From NCBI GenBank assembly GCA_001660395.1, contig LXWE01000002.1, positions 806,001-870,000 on the forward strand: 64,000 bases of DNA. Reading direction: 5' to 3'. The position numbers and the translations under genes were made by a program. Each line of letters begins with the position of its first letter. Within the stretch, counting starts at the first letter, position 1. The stretch is from Alteromonadaceae bacterium XY-R5. Lineage in GTDB: Bacteria; Pseudomonadota; Gammaproteobacteria; Enterobacterales; Alteromonadaceae. Of this stretch, positions 26,599-35,516 are shown piece after piece. The notes under the pieces were generated by a model, which was not told the DNA's origin, searched no databases, and saw only the letters and a program-made list of their open reading frames with translations.

Positions 26599-27354
26599 AT
26601 GAGTCGTTTAGCATTTATTACCGGCGGCAGCCGCGGATTGGGACGCAGTGGGGCATTGGCACTGGCGGCACAGGGCGTTGATGTGATCATTACCTATATG
26701 GGCAATTATGAAGCGGCACAGGACGTGTTAGAGCAGGTACGCAGCGCAGGTCGAAAGGCGTATGCATTGCAGCTGGATATTACGGATTTTGAACGTTATC
26801 CGGCATTTATCGAAGCACTGATTCAGACCATGCAGACTGAGTTTGGTAAAACACAATTGGATTACCTGCTGAATAACGCAGGCTTTGGTATGAACAAGCC
26901 TTTTGCGGAGATTACGGCAGATGAACTGGATACCATGTACCAGGTGCACCTTAAAGCCCCATTTGTGCTGACCCAGGCATTGCTACCTTATATTAGCGAC
27001 AATGGACATATTTTGAATGTGTCGTCCGGGTTAACGCGTTTTTCGTTTCCTGGATATAGCGCATATGCCGCAATGAAGGGAGGGGTAGAGGTGTTAACAC
27101 ACTATCTGGCAAAAGAATTGGGTGAACGTGGTATCAGCGTAAATACGCTGGCTCCGGGAGCAATTGCCACTGATTTTAATGGTGGTGCGGTGCGCGACAA
27201 ACCCGAACTTAACCAGTTGATCGCCAGTGTTACAGCAAAAGGGCGGCCGGGAGAAGCGGAAGATATAGGTAACGCCATCGCAATGTTACTGAGTGAAAAC
27301 AGTCGCTGGATAACGGGTCAGCGTATTGAAGCATCTGGCGGTATGTTTTTGTAA
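26599..27354 (+). CDS. short-chain dehydrogenase/reductase (classical SDR)
   Basis: 251-residue classical SDR. The cofactor motif is TGGSRGLGRSG near residues 8-18, the NNAGFG motif follows at about 92, and the catalytic Ser (NVSSGL) and YAAMK (Tyr-x-x-x-Lys) are intact. The late segment PGAIATDF and the terminal GQRIEASGGMF match the FabG-like group. AAGGA precedes the ATG. An NADPH-dependent carbonyl reduction is likely but the substrate is unknown; the arrangement opposite a LysR regulator suggests inducible detoxification. Confidence 0.92.
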   Translation: MSRLAFITGGSRGLGRSGALALAAQGVDVIITYMGNYEAAQDVLEQVRSAGRKAYALQLDITDFERYPAFIEALIQTMQTEFGKTQLDYLLNNAGFGMNKPFAEITADELDTMYQVHLKAPFVLTQALLPYISDNGHILNVSSGLTRFSFPGYSAYAAMKGGVEVLTHYLAKELGERGISVNTLAPGAIATDFNGGAVRDKPELNQLIASVTAKGRPGEAEDIGNAIAMLLSENSRWITGQRIEASGGMFL

Positions 27355-27392
27355 ATCTTCGCTTCTAGAACGTTTAGTTGAACCTAGTGATT

Positions 27393-27413
27393 GGCCGGAA
27401 ATACCGGCCTTTT
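27393..27413 (+). terminator. rho-independent terminator after the SDR gene
   Basis: GGCCGG-AAATA-CCGGCC hairpin followed by TTTT, 39 bases after the SDR stop codon. Confidence 0.8.
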
Positions 27414-27499
27414 GTGCATCTTTAGACGTGAGTTTTGAGGGATGTGTGGCGTCTCTGTATATACTATTTGAACATTAGTTTACTGGGTTAATTTTTATC

Positions 27500-27516
27500 T
27501 TGTTATATTATAACAA
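27500..27516. promoter_or_regulatory. Zur-box-like operator 1
   Basis: The 17-base perfect palindrome TTGTTATATTATAACAA has the core TGTTATA-N-TATAACA, identical to the core of the gammaproteobacterial Zur box known from znu promoters. It lies 80 bases upstream of the TonB-dependent receptor start. A regulator other than Zur cannot be excluded from sequence alone. Confidence 0.6.
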
Positions 27517-27528
27517 TTGTTGATATCA

Positions 27529-27546
27529 TTATGTTACAACATAACA
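27529..27546. promoter_or_regulatory. Zur-box-like operator 2
   Basis: TTATGTTACAACATAACA contains the same half-sites TGTTA-N5-TAACA as operator 1, with the centre 31 bases downstream of it, about three helical turns. The inner spacer departs from the consensus, so this is the weaker site. It lies about 50 bases before the receptor's start codon. Confidence 0.5.
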
Positions 27547-27595
27547 AATTATCTAAACCTTTAGATTACGCACACACGCAACAACGGAGACATAG

Positions 27596-29713
27596 GTGAA
27601 ATCTTTTTCACGTACGCGCATTTCTCTTGCCCTGGGACTGGGGTTTCTGGTCGGCTCGCAGGTTACATTTGCCCAAAGCAATGATACTGAGATAGAAAAC
27701 ATCGAAATTATTCATCGTCAGGCCTATCGCGGCGATATTCCATTAAGTCAGACACCACAAGCAATCGATGTTATTGGCAGCCAGCAAATCAATGAGTTGG
27801 GCATCAACAGTTTTCAAAATGTATTGGATCTTTCCAGCAGTATTGCCCGTCAAAATAGTTTTGGTGGAATGTGGGACAGCTTTGCCATTCGAGGATTCGC
27901 TGGCGATGAAAACCTGCCATCTGCATTTTTAATCAACGGTTTTAGCGGTGGTCGCGGGTTTAGCGGTAATCGCGACAGTGTGAATATTGAAAGCGTTGAA
28001 ATTATGAAGGGACCCGGTTCAGCCTTATATGGACGAGGAGAGCCTGGCGGTACCGTTAATATCATAACCAAGAAGCCACAATTTAGTCAGCTGGGTTACC
28101 TTCAGACCAGCCTGGCCAGCGAGCATTTTCGGCGAATTGAAGGCGATATTACCGGAGCGATGAATGATAACCTGGCCTACCGTATCAATGGTGCATACGC
28201 CAAATCTGATGGATTTCGAGACGGCGTTGGCTTCGAAAAGGCGAGTCTGAATCCCTCTTTGTACTGGCGTATCTCCAACCGTACCAGCCTGTTGTGGGAA
28301 ACCGAATATGCCCATCAGGCAGCGCCATTTGATCGCGGTATTGTGGTGTTAGATGATATTACACCATTAAAACGTCAAACCTTTCTTGGTCAACCGGATG
28401 ATGGTGACACTAAGGTTAAGGCCCTAGGGCAGCAATTAGTGTTGCAACATCGGTTAACTAGCGAGTGGGATCTTTCCGTTGGATTAGGATATCGAGGCTC
28501 GGAGTTGACAGGCTACTCCTCTGATGCAGAGCTATCAGCGTCGCGTCAGTTGATTTATCTGGATGGTGAAACACTGAGTCGCCAGCGTCGCTATCGCGAT
28601 TACGAAGCAAGCGATGTGTCTGCGCGCACAGAACTTAGCGGCAGTATCAGTGCCGCGGGGATCGAGCACCATTTGCTGATGGGGACCGACGGTTACGATT
28701 ATCAGCTGGATAGTTACCAGCAACGCTGGCGTGCCGCAAATGCAGACGATGCGCGTCAGTATGCAATCAATATCTATCATCCGGTTTATCCTACGATTAA
28801 ACCGGAAATGTCGACGTTAACAGATCGCCGTGAGTCACAAACCAGTGTGGGTGTGTATGCACAGGATCAAATGGACTTGAGTGACAAGCTAAAGTTGATG
28901 CTTGGGCTGCGTTTTGATGACTTTAGCCAGACGATTGAAAACTATTTATCTGCAGTATCAAACAAGCAGAGTCAGACCCAATTAAGTAGCCGAACAGGTA
29001 TCGTATATACGCTGGCAGAAAATCTACATGTTTATGCCAACTATGCTGAAGGATTTCGACCAAATTCTGGTAGCGATGTAAATGGCAAAGCGTTCGATCC
29101 TGAACAGAGCAAATCGTATGAAGCAGGCATGAAGTGGGAGGCACCGGTATTAAACCTGGCAACTACGTTTACCCTGTTCAAAGCTGAAAAATCAAATGTG
29201 CTAGGGGTAGACCCGGTAAACTCAGGATTTACCGCCGCGCTGGGGGAGGCCCAAAGCTCAGGGGTGGAATGGGATCTACACGCAGATTTGACACCAGATA
29301 CACAACTGGAAGTGAATTATGCGTATACGGATGCGCATTTAACCAACAGTCTGGTTAATGCTGACTGGGGGGTAGAATTACCCGCTGGAACACCCCTCGT
29401 AAATATCCCGCTACATACCGGGCAGCTTACACTGCGTCAGCAGCTGTCTTTGCTTGGAAAAGCCAGTCAGGTTGCGTTTCGAGTGTTTTATACCTCGTCC
29501 CGCAGTGGTGATACGGTTGAGCCGTCTTATCAACTGCCCGGATACAGTCTGGTAAACCTCTTTGGTTACACCCAGTTCAGTGATGCACTGCAGTTACGCT
29601 GGCAAGTGAATAACCTGCTCAATGAAGACTATCTGGCCAGTTCGTACTCGCGCCTTTGGACTATGCCTGGGCAGGGGCGTGAATTTAAACTCAGTCTGGA
29701 ATACCAGTTTTAA
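27596..29713 (+). CDS. TonB-dependent siderophore-type outer-membrane receptor
   Basis: 705-residue receptor with signal peptide (cleavage near TFA-Q), plug domain (TPQAIDVIGSQQI, FAIRGF, VEIMKGPGSALYGRGEPGG, GTVNIITKKP) and a 22-strand-type barrel ending in a terminal Phe (LSLEYQF). It belongs to the siderophore receptor group by plug motifs. GTG start with GGAG upstream. Regulation is the interesting point: two Zur-box-like palindromes rather than an obvious Fur box precede it, so the ligand may be zinc or a zinc chelate rather than a ferric siderophore. The barrel lacks obvious His-rich loops, so this remains inference. Confidence 0.9.
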   Translation: MKSFSRTRISLALGLGFLVGSQVTFAQSNDTEIENIEIIHRQAYRGDIPLSQTPQAIDVIGSQQINELGINSFQNVLDLSSSIARQNSFGGMWDSFAIRGFAGDENLPSAFLINGFSGGRGFSGNRDSVNIESVEIMKGPGSALYGRGEPGGTVNIITKKPQFSQLGYLQTSLASEHFRRIEGDITGAMNDNLAYRINGAYAKSDGFRDGVGFEKASLNPSLYWRISNRTSLLWETEYAHQAAPFDRGIVVLDDITPLKRQTFLGQPDDGDTKVKALGQQLVLQHRLTSEWDLSVGLGYRGSELTGYSSDAELSASRQLIYLDGETLSRQRRYRDYEASDVSARTELSGSISAAGIEHHLLMGTDGYDYQLDSYQQRWRAANADDARQYAINIYHPVYPTIKPEMSTLTDRRESQTSVGVYAQDQMDLSDKLKLMLGLRFDDFSQTIENYLSAVSNKQSQTQLSSRTGIVYTLAENLHVYANYAEGFRPNSGSDVNGKAFDPEQSKSYEAGMKWEAPVLNLATTFTLFKAEKSNVLGVDPVNSGFTAALGEAQSSGVEWDLHADLTPDTQLEVNYAYTDAHLTNSLVNADWGVELPAGTPLVNIPLHTGQLTLRQQLSLLGKASQVAFRVFYTSSRSGDTVEPSYQLPGYSLVNLFGYTQFSDALQLRWQVNNLLNEDYLASSYSRLWTMPGQGREFKLSLEYQF

Positions 29714-29738
29714 TTACGAATGGTTTATCTCTGAATCG

Positions 29739-29780
29739 CGGCGTGTTTCAGTTTGCACTGATCACGCCGTTGTTATTTTT
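29739..29780 (+). terminator. rho-independent terminator after the TonB receptor
   Basis: CGGCGTG...CACGCCG stem with an inner CAGT/ACTG helix, followed by a T-rich tail (TTGTTATTTTT). Confidence 0.8.
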
Positions 29781-29829
29781 ATCTCCGTGAATAGATTGTG
29801 CGGGTTAATAAAAAAGGGCAATTTTCCGA

Positions 29830-30990
29830 ATGTCTACGACTTATTCTAATGTGAATCCAGCCAAGGTACGCATCGCATCCATTGATATATTGCGTGGCCT
29901 GGTCATGTTAATCATGCTGGTAGATCATGTGCGCGAACGCTTTTATTTACACATGCAAGTCAGCGATCCGATGGTGATCGAAGATACTTCAGCGGGGCTA
30001 TTTTTCAGTCGCTTAGCCGCCCATTTTTGTGCGCCTGTGTTTGTGTTTTTAACGGGGTTATCGGCCTGGCTATATGCCAACCCTCCTGGCAAACCGGCTC
30101 GCAGTGCCAGCGAATTTTTAGTGAAACGCGGTCTGTTTCTGATCCTGTTAGAAGTTACCCTGATTAATTTTTCCTGGTTTGGTCGTTACGACAACTTATA
30201 TTTGCAGGTGATGTGGGCCATCGGCCTGAGCATGATCGCATTAGCCGCAATCATTCATTTGCCTTTTCGTTGGGTTGGCTTTCTTGGCGCAGTGATTGTC
30301 TTCGGCCATAACGCGCTAACACCCATTGCGTTTGTGCCGGGTGAGTGGGGGTATACGGCGTGGACGATCCTGCACGACCGCGGCTATATTCTGCATTCAG
30401 ACTGGTTGAATATTAAGATTTCCTACCCCGTATTGCCTTGGATTGGCGTGATATGTTTGGGCTATGTGGCAGGGCCATTATTCAGCGCCAATACATCTGC
30501 ACAATCTCGAAGCAAATGGCTTTGGCAAATGGGAATTGCAGCACTGACACTATTGCTCGTGATAAGAGGGTTTAACCTGTACGGTGAGACGCTACCATGG
30601 GTTGCGGGTACGGATACCATGCAAACCTTGATGTCATTTTTGAATTTCACCAAATATCCTCCGTCGCTGGATTTCATCTTACTCACTTTAGGTGTGGCTT
30701 TGCCAGTGCTGGCAATTTTAGAAAAGATGGATAACACGAGCACAGAGGTACTGAAAACCTTCGGTGCTGCGCCCATGTTTTATTACATAGTGCACTTGTA
30801 TGTATTGTTAGTGCTTTACCAGCTTGCCTATGTTTTGATTGGTCCGAATTATGGAAACTACGTCGGTGTTAACGGATTGCATTGGGTATGGGGGATTACG
30901 TTTGCATTAGCAATGTTACTTTATTACCCAACGAAGAAGTTTGCCCAGTTTAAACATGGGTCAAAACATCCTTTGTTAAAGTATCTGTGA
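29830..30990 (+). CDS. DUF1624 / heparan-alpha-glucosaminide N-acetyltransferase-like membrane protein
   Basis: 386-residue integral membrane protein with about ten membrane helices. The N-terminal IASIDILRGLVMLIMLVDHVRE is the conserved DUF1624 start and includes the His-containing helix shared with transmembrane acyltransferases. Later HFCAPVFVFLTGLSAWLY, YPVLPWIGVICLGYVAGPLF and the C-terminal GAAPMFYYIVHLYV segments also match. Family members probably transfer acyl groups across the inner membrane; the substrate here is unknown. A terminator separates it from the TonB receptor, so cotranscription would need readthrough. Confidence 0.85.
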   Translation: MSTTYSNVNPAKVRIASIDILRGLVMLIMLVDHVRERFYLHMQVSDPMVIEDTSAGLFFSRLAAHFCAPVFVFLTGLSAWLYANPPGKPARSASEFLVKRGLFLILLEVTLINFSWFGRYDNLYLQVMWAIGLSMIALAAIIHLPFRWVGFLGAVIVFGHNALTPIAFVPGEWGYTAWTILHDRGYILHSDWLNIKISYPVLPWIGVICLGYVAGPLFSANTSAQSRSKWLWQMGIAALTLLLVIRGFNLYGETLPWVAGTDTMQTLMSFLNFTKYPPSLDFILLTLGVALPVLAILEKMDNTSTEVLKTFGAAPMFYYIVHLYVLLVLYQLAYVLIGPNYGNYVGVNGLHWVWGITFALAMLLYYPTKKFAQFKHGSKHPLLKYL

Positions 30991-31014
30991 TTTTCGCAAC
31001 AGGATTAGATAACT

Positions 31015-31044
31015 AAACGCCTCATTGAAAATGGGGCGTTTTGC
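31015..31044 (+). terminator. rho-independent terminator after the DUF1624 gene
   Basis: AAACGCCTCAT-TGAAA-ATGGGGCGTTT stem-loop with one G-U pair and a following T-rich stretch. Confidence 0.8.
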
Positions 31045-31158
31045 TTTTTGGCGATGCCAATTGGGTGATTGTTCAGCTTTCTACTATGCTGGGGTATCCA
31101 TACGTGGATCCTTGCAATAAGAGAGATGGTCCACATTCATCTAAGTGGAGTCATCGTT

Positions 31159-32382
31159 TTGAAACTCGCCATTCTTTCCCGTTCGTTAAAAGCCTATAGC
31201 ACTCGTCGTTTAAAAGAAGCCGCATTAGACAGAGGCATTAATGTAAAGGTACTGGACACCTTAAAGTTTGCCATTGACCTAAAGCGTGGTGCGCCAGACT
31301 TGTATTTCCGTGGCAAATTACTCAGCGAATACGATGCAGTATTGCCGCGCATTGGCGCATCTATTACCTATTACGGTACAGCGGTGGTCAGGCAGTTTCA
31401 GGAAATGGATGTGTTTTGTGCCAACACTGCCCATGGCATTGCCAATTAACGGGACAAACTGCGCAGTTTACAAATTCTTGCCCGTCATCATATTGGTATT
31501 CCTGAAACCACCTTTGTGCGTAATAAAGAAGATGTGTTGCCAGCCATTGAACGGGTGGGTGGCGCGCCAGTGATTATCAAACTGATTGAAGGTACTCAAG
31601 GTATCGGTGTATTGCTGGCAGATACGGTGAAAGCTGCCGAATCATTAATTGAGCTGCTACAAAGCCAAAAGCAAAATGTGCTCATCCAGAAGTTTGTTGC
31701 CGAAAGCCGAGGCAAAGATATTCGTGCATTAGTGGTGGGTGATCGCGTGGTTGCGGCCATGCGTCGGGTGGCGCAAGGACAAGAATTTCGAAGCAATGTG
31801 CATCGCGGCGGTGTAGCTGAGCCTGTCGAGTTATCCGAGGATTATAAAGAAGCTGCCATTCGCGCCGCGCAAATTTTAGGGTTGCGGGTGGCTGGCGTCG
31901 ACATGCTGGAGAGTGCGACAGGGCCGCAAATTATGGAAGTGAATTCGTCACCGGGGTTAGAAGGCATTGAAGCTGCAACTCAATTGGATGTGGCGGGTGC
32001 GATTATCGACTATATTGCTGCGCAAGTAGAGTTCCCGGAAATTGATATTCGTCAGCGTTTAACTGTCAGCAAAGGCTATGGTGTGAGCGAGCTGTATATT
32101 CCTGAAGGCTCGGAGTTTGTGGGCAAAACCATTGAAGATATCGATTTAAGCGCCAAAGATTTAAACGTGCTCACCTTGTATCGTGCTCAAAAGGTGATTC
32201 CCAATCCTAAATACAGCAGGGTTCTAGAGCCTTGGGATAAACTCTTATGTTTCGGTAAGCTTGAATCTATGCGCGGTATGGTGCCGGCCAGAGCACAGCG
32301 TAAACGCGCGCCGAAAGTACAGAATTTGCCGGATACGCAAGTGACAAATCCTGATAAACCGAATGATGATGGTCAATCATAA
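31159..32382 (+). pseudogene. rimK: rimK, ribosomal S6 glutamate ligase-type ATP-grasp gene split by one in-frame stop
   Basis: 407-codon frame encoding an ATP-grasp protein very like RimK (KLAILSRSLKAYSTRRLKEAA, LPRIGASITYYG, KLIEGTQGIGVLLA, MRRVAQGQEFRSNVHRGG, IMEVNSSPGLEGIE), which adds glutamates to ribosomal protein S6. Codon 97 (31447-31449) is TAA; the frame continues unchanged with RDKLRSLQILARHHIGIPET, as in intact RimK. A single change TCA to TAA would explain it. The start is TTG at 31159 behind GGAG. A C-terminal stretch of about 100 residues (ELYIPEGSEFVGKTIEDIDL to DKLLCFG) looks like a TrkA-C regulatory domain absent from E. coli RimK. Either a recent pseudogene or a sequencing error. 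Confidence 0.85.
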
Positions 32383-32475
32383 GCTGGCTGCAAAATATTA
32401 TCCTGTGGCTGCGCCTATTGGCATTTAGATCATGTATACTTGCGCCAATTTCGAACATTGTAAAAAAGAGACGTT

Positions 32476-32871
32476 ATGACTCAACTGACTTCTGAAGAAT
32501 TTGTGCGCATCTCCAAGCTTTCGCCTGAAGCGCGTTGTGATTATGCTATCGCTGAACTGGTAGATAACCAGGCGATTTACGGTTTATACGGAAAAGATGG
32601 CTGGGTAATGCTGCAAGCGGAAGGTGATGATTGTTTCCCTGTTTGGCCACATCCTGATTTTGCTAAGTCTTGGGAAAAGAATGATTTTCCTGACTGTGAG
32701 CCAAAAGCGATTGCGTTAGCTGATCTGATGGAAAAATGGTTGCCGGGTATGGCACAGAATGGCACCTTGTTCCTGATGTTCCCTCTGGCGGACGATGAAG
32801 AAGGTATCATTTTAGAAGCCGATGAACTGGCCGAAGCCATTGATGACGAACTGGCCGAACAAGGCGAGTAA
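32476..32871 (+). CDS. DUF2750 family protein
   Basis: 131-residue acidic cytoplasmic protein of DUF2750: SPEARCDYAIAELVDNQAIYGLYGKDGWVML near residues 15-45, then FPVWPHPDFAKSW and a very acidic C-terminus (EADELAEAIDDELAEQGE). AAGAGA precedes the ATG. Function unknown; the family sits in variable contexts as an immunity-like or regulatory small protein, none of which is shown here. It has its own terminator. Confidence 0.85.
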   Translation: MTQLTSEEFVRISKLSPEARCDYAIAELVDNQAIYGLYGKDGWVMLQAEGDDCFPVWPHPDFAKSWEKNDFPDCEPKAIALADLMEKWLPGMAQNGTLFLMFPLADDEEGIILEADELAEAIDDELAEQGE

Positions 32872-32882
32872 GTGACACTTCG

Positions 32883-32913
32883 AAAAAAAGCCCGCAAAAG
32901 CCGGGCTTTTTTT
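32883..32913. terminator. bidirectional rho-independent terminator
   Basis: Perfect twelve-base-pair stem AAAAAAAGCCCG / CGGGCTTTTTTT around CAAAAGC, directly after the DUF2750 gene. Confidence 0.9.
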
Positions 32914-32935
32914 ATGTCAAAAAATGAGAAGTAAG

Positions 32936-33481
32936 ATGACAGAAATTGGATTAGGTCAGACCAACGCGGATATTCGTGTCTACATTGCTAACCGTCCGGA
33001 TCACGATGGTATGGCCCAGGTAACTTATATGCGACCGCTTGTTAGAGGGGAGATAAGTGATGTAGGCAAGGCCTGTGGTAATGGATGGCGTAAGGTTTTT
33101 AATGTCTATGCTAAGCTGATTTACGCCCTCTCAGGCCAGAGTACAGATACCACATCTTTACCCGATTGGTTAGGCGCACTGCCGATACAATACCCCAGCT
33201 GGCAAGCTTATCGGGATAGTGCGTTATTAGATGCGTCTGGCCAAACGGCATTGCTATTTAGTCCGCCCTTAACCGTAGAACTTGAGGCTGGAAAAGCCTT
33301 TCATATTGTCATGGGGCGGACATACGCTAAGGGACTTGATTTGCCCTCACTGGAATGGCTGAATGATAGTTTTGCCATTGCACCAGAGCATCGTTTAGTG
33401 GTTTGTCCTTATTTTGATTATCGTCAACTCTCGAATCTTAAGATTGTGTATTTAATAGAGTTGTTACTTGCGATGAAATAG
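32936..33481 (+). CDS. conserved hypothetical protein (DUF6942-like)
   Basis: Protein of about 181 residues with no signal or membrane segment. It resembles an Alteromonadales protein family that I believe is DUF6942 (IANRPDHDGMAQVTYMRPLVRGEI..., VCPYFDYRQLSNLKIVYLIELL), but the assignment is from memory of the pattern. The start at 32936 has GAGAAG just upstream; the ATG at 32924 overlaps that site. Function unknown. Confidence 0.65.
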   Translation: MTEIGLGQTNADIRVYIANRPDHDGMAQVTYMRPLVRGEISDVGKACGNGWRKVFNVYAKLIYALSGQSTDTTSLPDWLGALPIQYPSWQAYRDSALLDASGQTALLFSPPLTVELEAGKAFHIVMGRTYAKGLDLPSLEWLNDSFAIAPEHRLVVCPYFDYRQLSNLKIVYLIELLLAMK

Positions 33482-33550
33482 CGGTTAAATGTTTTCACTT
33501 TCGTCTCGGCTGACTAGGCTTATAAAACGTAAGGGCGAGCTGGGAGTAAC

Positions 33551-33781
33551 ATGCGCTGTATTTACTGTCGAAAAATTGTCTATGGTAAACAAGGGATGAT
33601 GGTTCCGAATCTAGGGCCGGCACATACTGACTGCCATAAAGCCATTGAAGCCAGTAAACGAAAGTTTCGGAATCTGGATATTTCATCGTTATCTGACGAC
33701 GAACTTGGTGAGTTAAAGGAACTAGTCACCGCTGAATTTAACGTACGTCGACGCATGGATGATGATATTGATTTGTTTTAA
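33551..33781 (+). CDS. small zinc-finger-like protein
   Basis: 76-residue protein with a Cys-x2-Cys at residues 3-6 (RCIYCRK) and a His-x2-Cys later (AHTDCHKA), a probable zinc-binding site resembling DUF2175-type proteins. The C-terminal half is acidic and helical (LSDDELGELKELVTAEFNVRRRMDDDIDLF). GGGAG precedes the ATG. Possibly a nucleic-acid or protein adaptor; no function is known to me. Confidence 0.65.
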   Translation: MRCIYCRKIVYGKQGMMVPNLGPAHTDCHKAIEASKRKFRNLDISSLSDDELGELKELVTAEFNVRRRMDDDIDLF

Positions 33782-33845
33782 TTTCACCCTATTGGGAACT
33801 AAATTTCACATTGGTAGCCTAAGAGTAGTGTGAATCAGGAGTGGC

Positions 33846-34136
33846 ATGATGAAATATTTAGGATGTTCTGCGTTATTACTGGTGGCAATGTTGACGGGGT
33901 GTGAAGCAACTACTCCACCGCCTTATGAGGCTGACAAAGCACCAGAGGATCGCACTGAGTACAGCGGCAAAGATGGTCTTATCCAAAAAATGAAAGATGA
34001 TAATTATCTGCAGCGCAAGCAATTAATGCAGCAGTGTGATCAGGCAAGGGTAGACTATGCCGTGGCAGAGCAGGCAGGTAATCAGGGCGAAATGCTCAAA
34101 CAAAAAGCGATGATTAATCGCAATTGCATGGAATAG
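33846..34136 (+). CDS. small lipoprotein
   Basis: 96-residue lipoprotein with a clear lipobox (LTGC at about residue 19) after a hydrophobic signal, then a Pro/Asp/Glu-rich linker and a helical Gln-rich C-terminus (LQRKQLMQQCDQARVDYAVA). AGGAG lies upstream; the second ATG at 33849 is equally possible. I recognise no family. It is followed closely by the membrane protein at 34146 and may be cotranscribed. Confidence 0.7.
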   Translation: MMKYLGCSALLLVAMLTGCEATTPPPYEADKAPEDRTEYSGKDGLIQKMKDDNYLQRKQLMQQCDQARVDYAVAEQAGNQGEMLKQKAMINRNCME

Positions 34137-34145
34137 GGACGTTAG

Positions 34146-34493
34146 ATGCAGGTAAAGCCATATCTTATTAAACGCTGTCTGCAGGTCTTACTGCTGGGTG
34201 TGGCGATTGCCGTTAGCGTTCGTTTTACCGCAAATTACGGGATTGCTCTGGTGCTGGTGGCTTTGCCGTATATCCTGCAAGCAATAGTGTTGGAAATATA
34301 TCCATTGCCTAGCAGGCAAATATCATCACTTGTTGTGGTATTCATGGCTGGCGCAATGTTATTAGTGAGTGGAGATAATGCCCAAGGTGGGTTGGTGATA
34401 CTGGGATTTGTGATCCTACAGTATACAGCGGTGGCAGGCAGCGAATGTTGGCTTAATTACCGCAATATCTTTTTTCAACGCATTAAAAGATAA
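34146..34493 (+). CDS. small integral membrane protein
   Basis: 115-residue protein with about four membrane helices (LQVLLLGVAIAVSVRF, GIALVLVALPYILQAIVL, ISSLVVVFMAGAMLLV, LVILGFVILQYTAV) and short basic ends. GGGAC lies just before the ATG, nine bases after the lipoprotein stop, so the two probably form an operon. No family recognised. Confidence 0.65.
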   Translation: MQVKPYLIKRCLQVLLLGVAIAVSVRFTANYGIALVLVALPYILQAIVLEIYPLPSRQISSLVVVFMAGAMLLVSGDNAQGGLVILGFVILQYTAVAGSECWLNYRNIFFQRIKR

Positions 34494-34544
34494 CAAACGC
34501 CAGCCGGGCTGGCGACTTCTCTCGCCAGCGACATGATATATCGA

Positions 34545-35021
34545 CTACTCGTCTTCGTCTTTCTTATGTTTCTCGATCACGGGCAGCGGGCCATAGGTGT
34601 CTAACATAAGTGCAGCATACGCAGTTTCAAACGCTGTTTGTTGAAAAGACTTTAAGTCTGTTTCGCGGAATGGGATATGCACAGGATTGCGCTTTAATGA
34701 CCCTTTAATATCCGTTGGTGACAGAATTTCAACCTCAAGATCGGCAATCAGTTCAAGGGCTGCTTCAAGCTTAAAGCCGATAGCGCCGCCAGCAAATTTG
34801 CCTTTCATTGGGCGTTGCTTAATCACGACCTTATCAATTTTGTAGTCTTCTACAAGTTTGGCAAAGGTCCGCTGGAAATAACGTAAATCGCTTGCGCTAC
34901 ACGCTTTAGGTACGCTTACTTTTTTTGCGCGAAAATCGGGTAATTGAAATAACCCGTTTTTCATTGATAACAGACACACATTGGCATCATTGCCACTTAA
35001 TTCAACGCCACATATTTTCAT
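34545..35021 (-). CDS. DUF3010 family protein
   Basis: Protein of about 158 residues beginning MKICGVELSGNDANVCLL, the usual start of DUF3010, followed by DLRYFQRTFAKLVEDYKIDKVVIKQRPMKGKFAGG and LEVEILSPTDIKGSLKRNPV. The fold looks like an RNase H-like domain (first strand with an acidic residue, later KVVIKQRP), but catalytic activity is not established. The start at 35021 is preferred to ATG 35036 because the family begins here and a GGTGA site precedes it. Convergent with the membrane protein gene. Confidence 0.85.
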   Translation of the reverse strand: MKICGVELSGNDANVCLLSMKNGLFQLPDFRAKKVSVPKACSASDLRYFQRTFAKLVEDYKIDKVVIKQRPMKGKFAGGAIGFKLEAALELIADLEVEILSPTDIKGSLKRNPVHIPFRETDLKSFQQTAFETAYAALMLDTYGPLPVIEKHKKDEDE

Positions 35022-35110
35022 AGAAATCACCATCACTTTTTCGCCGTGCAGTATAGCATGATATGCTTTGTGCTAACGGCTTGCAGGATAAATTGTTAGC
35101 CTCGTTCCGT

Positions 35111-35350
35111 TTATTTTGCGTCTTCTGCATCACCCGGCTGACAGAACGTTGAAAGATATAATTCTTCCACTTGTGTTCTCGCCCATTGCGTTCTGCGTAA
35201 AAACGTTAAACTGGATTTCATCGACGGATTCTGGCTAAAACAGTTTATTTTAATGCGCCAGGCAAGTCCGTCCCAGCCATAATGCTGGTGTAACTGTTCA
35301 AGCATCATTTTCAAGGTGATGCCATGCAGAGGATTATTTGCCTGAGTCAT
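35111..35350 (-). CDS. VF530 family small DNA-binding protein
   Basis: 79-residue protein of the VF530 family: [34 protein letters not shown] followed by [25 protein letters not shown]. Family members fold as a small helical domain and are reported as DNA-binding. The start at 35350 matches the family N-terminus; a longer frame to 35452 adds unrelated basic residues. There is no strong ribosome site. Divergent from hxpB. Confidence 0.85.
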   Translation of the reverse strand: MTQANNPLHGITLKMMLEQLHQHYGWDGLAWRIKINCFSQNPSMKSSLTFLRRTQWARTQVEELYLSTFCQPGDAEDAK

Positions 35351-35516
35351 GGGAGCCCGTCGTTGAACGAAATAAAAGGGGCGCAAGTATACCGACCGCG
35401 TTGGCAGATGCACGTGTTTTTTGGTTTTCAGTGAACAACATTTTCTGGTCACATTGGGCGACTAATCTAATGCATGTTATTAATGCGCGGACATAAATCA
35501 AGTAACAGGAGTAAAG

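Noticed and set aside
27500-27546. Fur box upstream of the TonB receptor
   Set aside because: The palindromes lack the GATAAT-type Fur repeats and instead match the Zur core.
34498-34514. terminator after the small membrane protein
   Set aside because: CGCCAGC/GCTGGCG stem is good but lacks a U tract on either strand, so it is not called.
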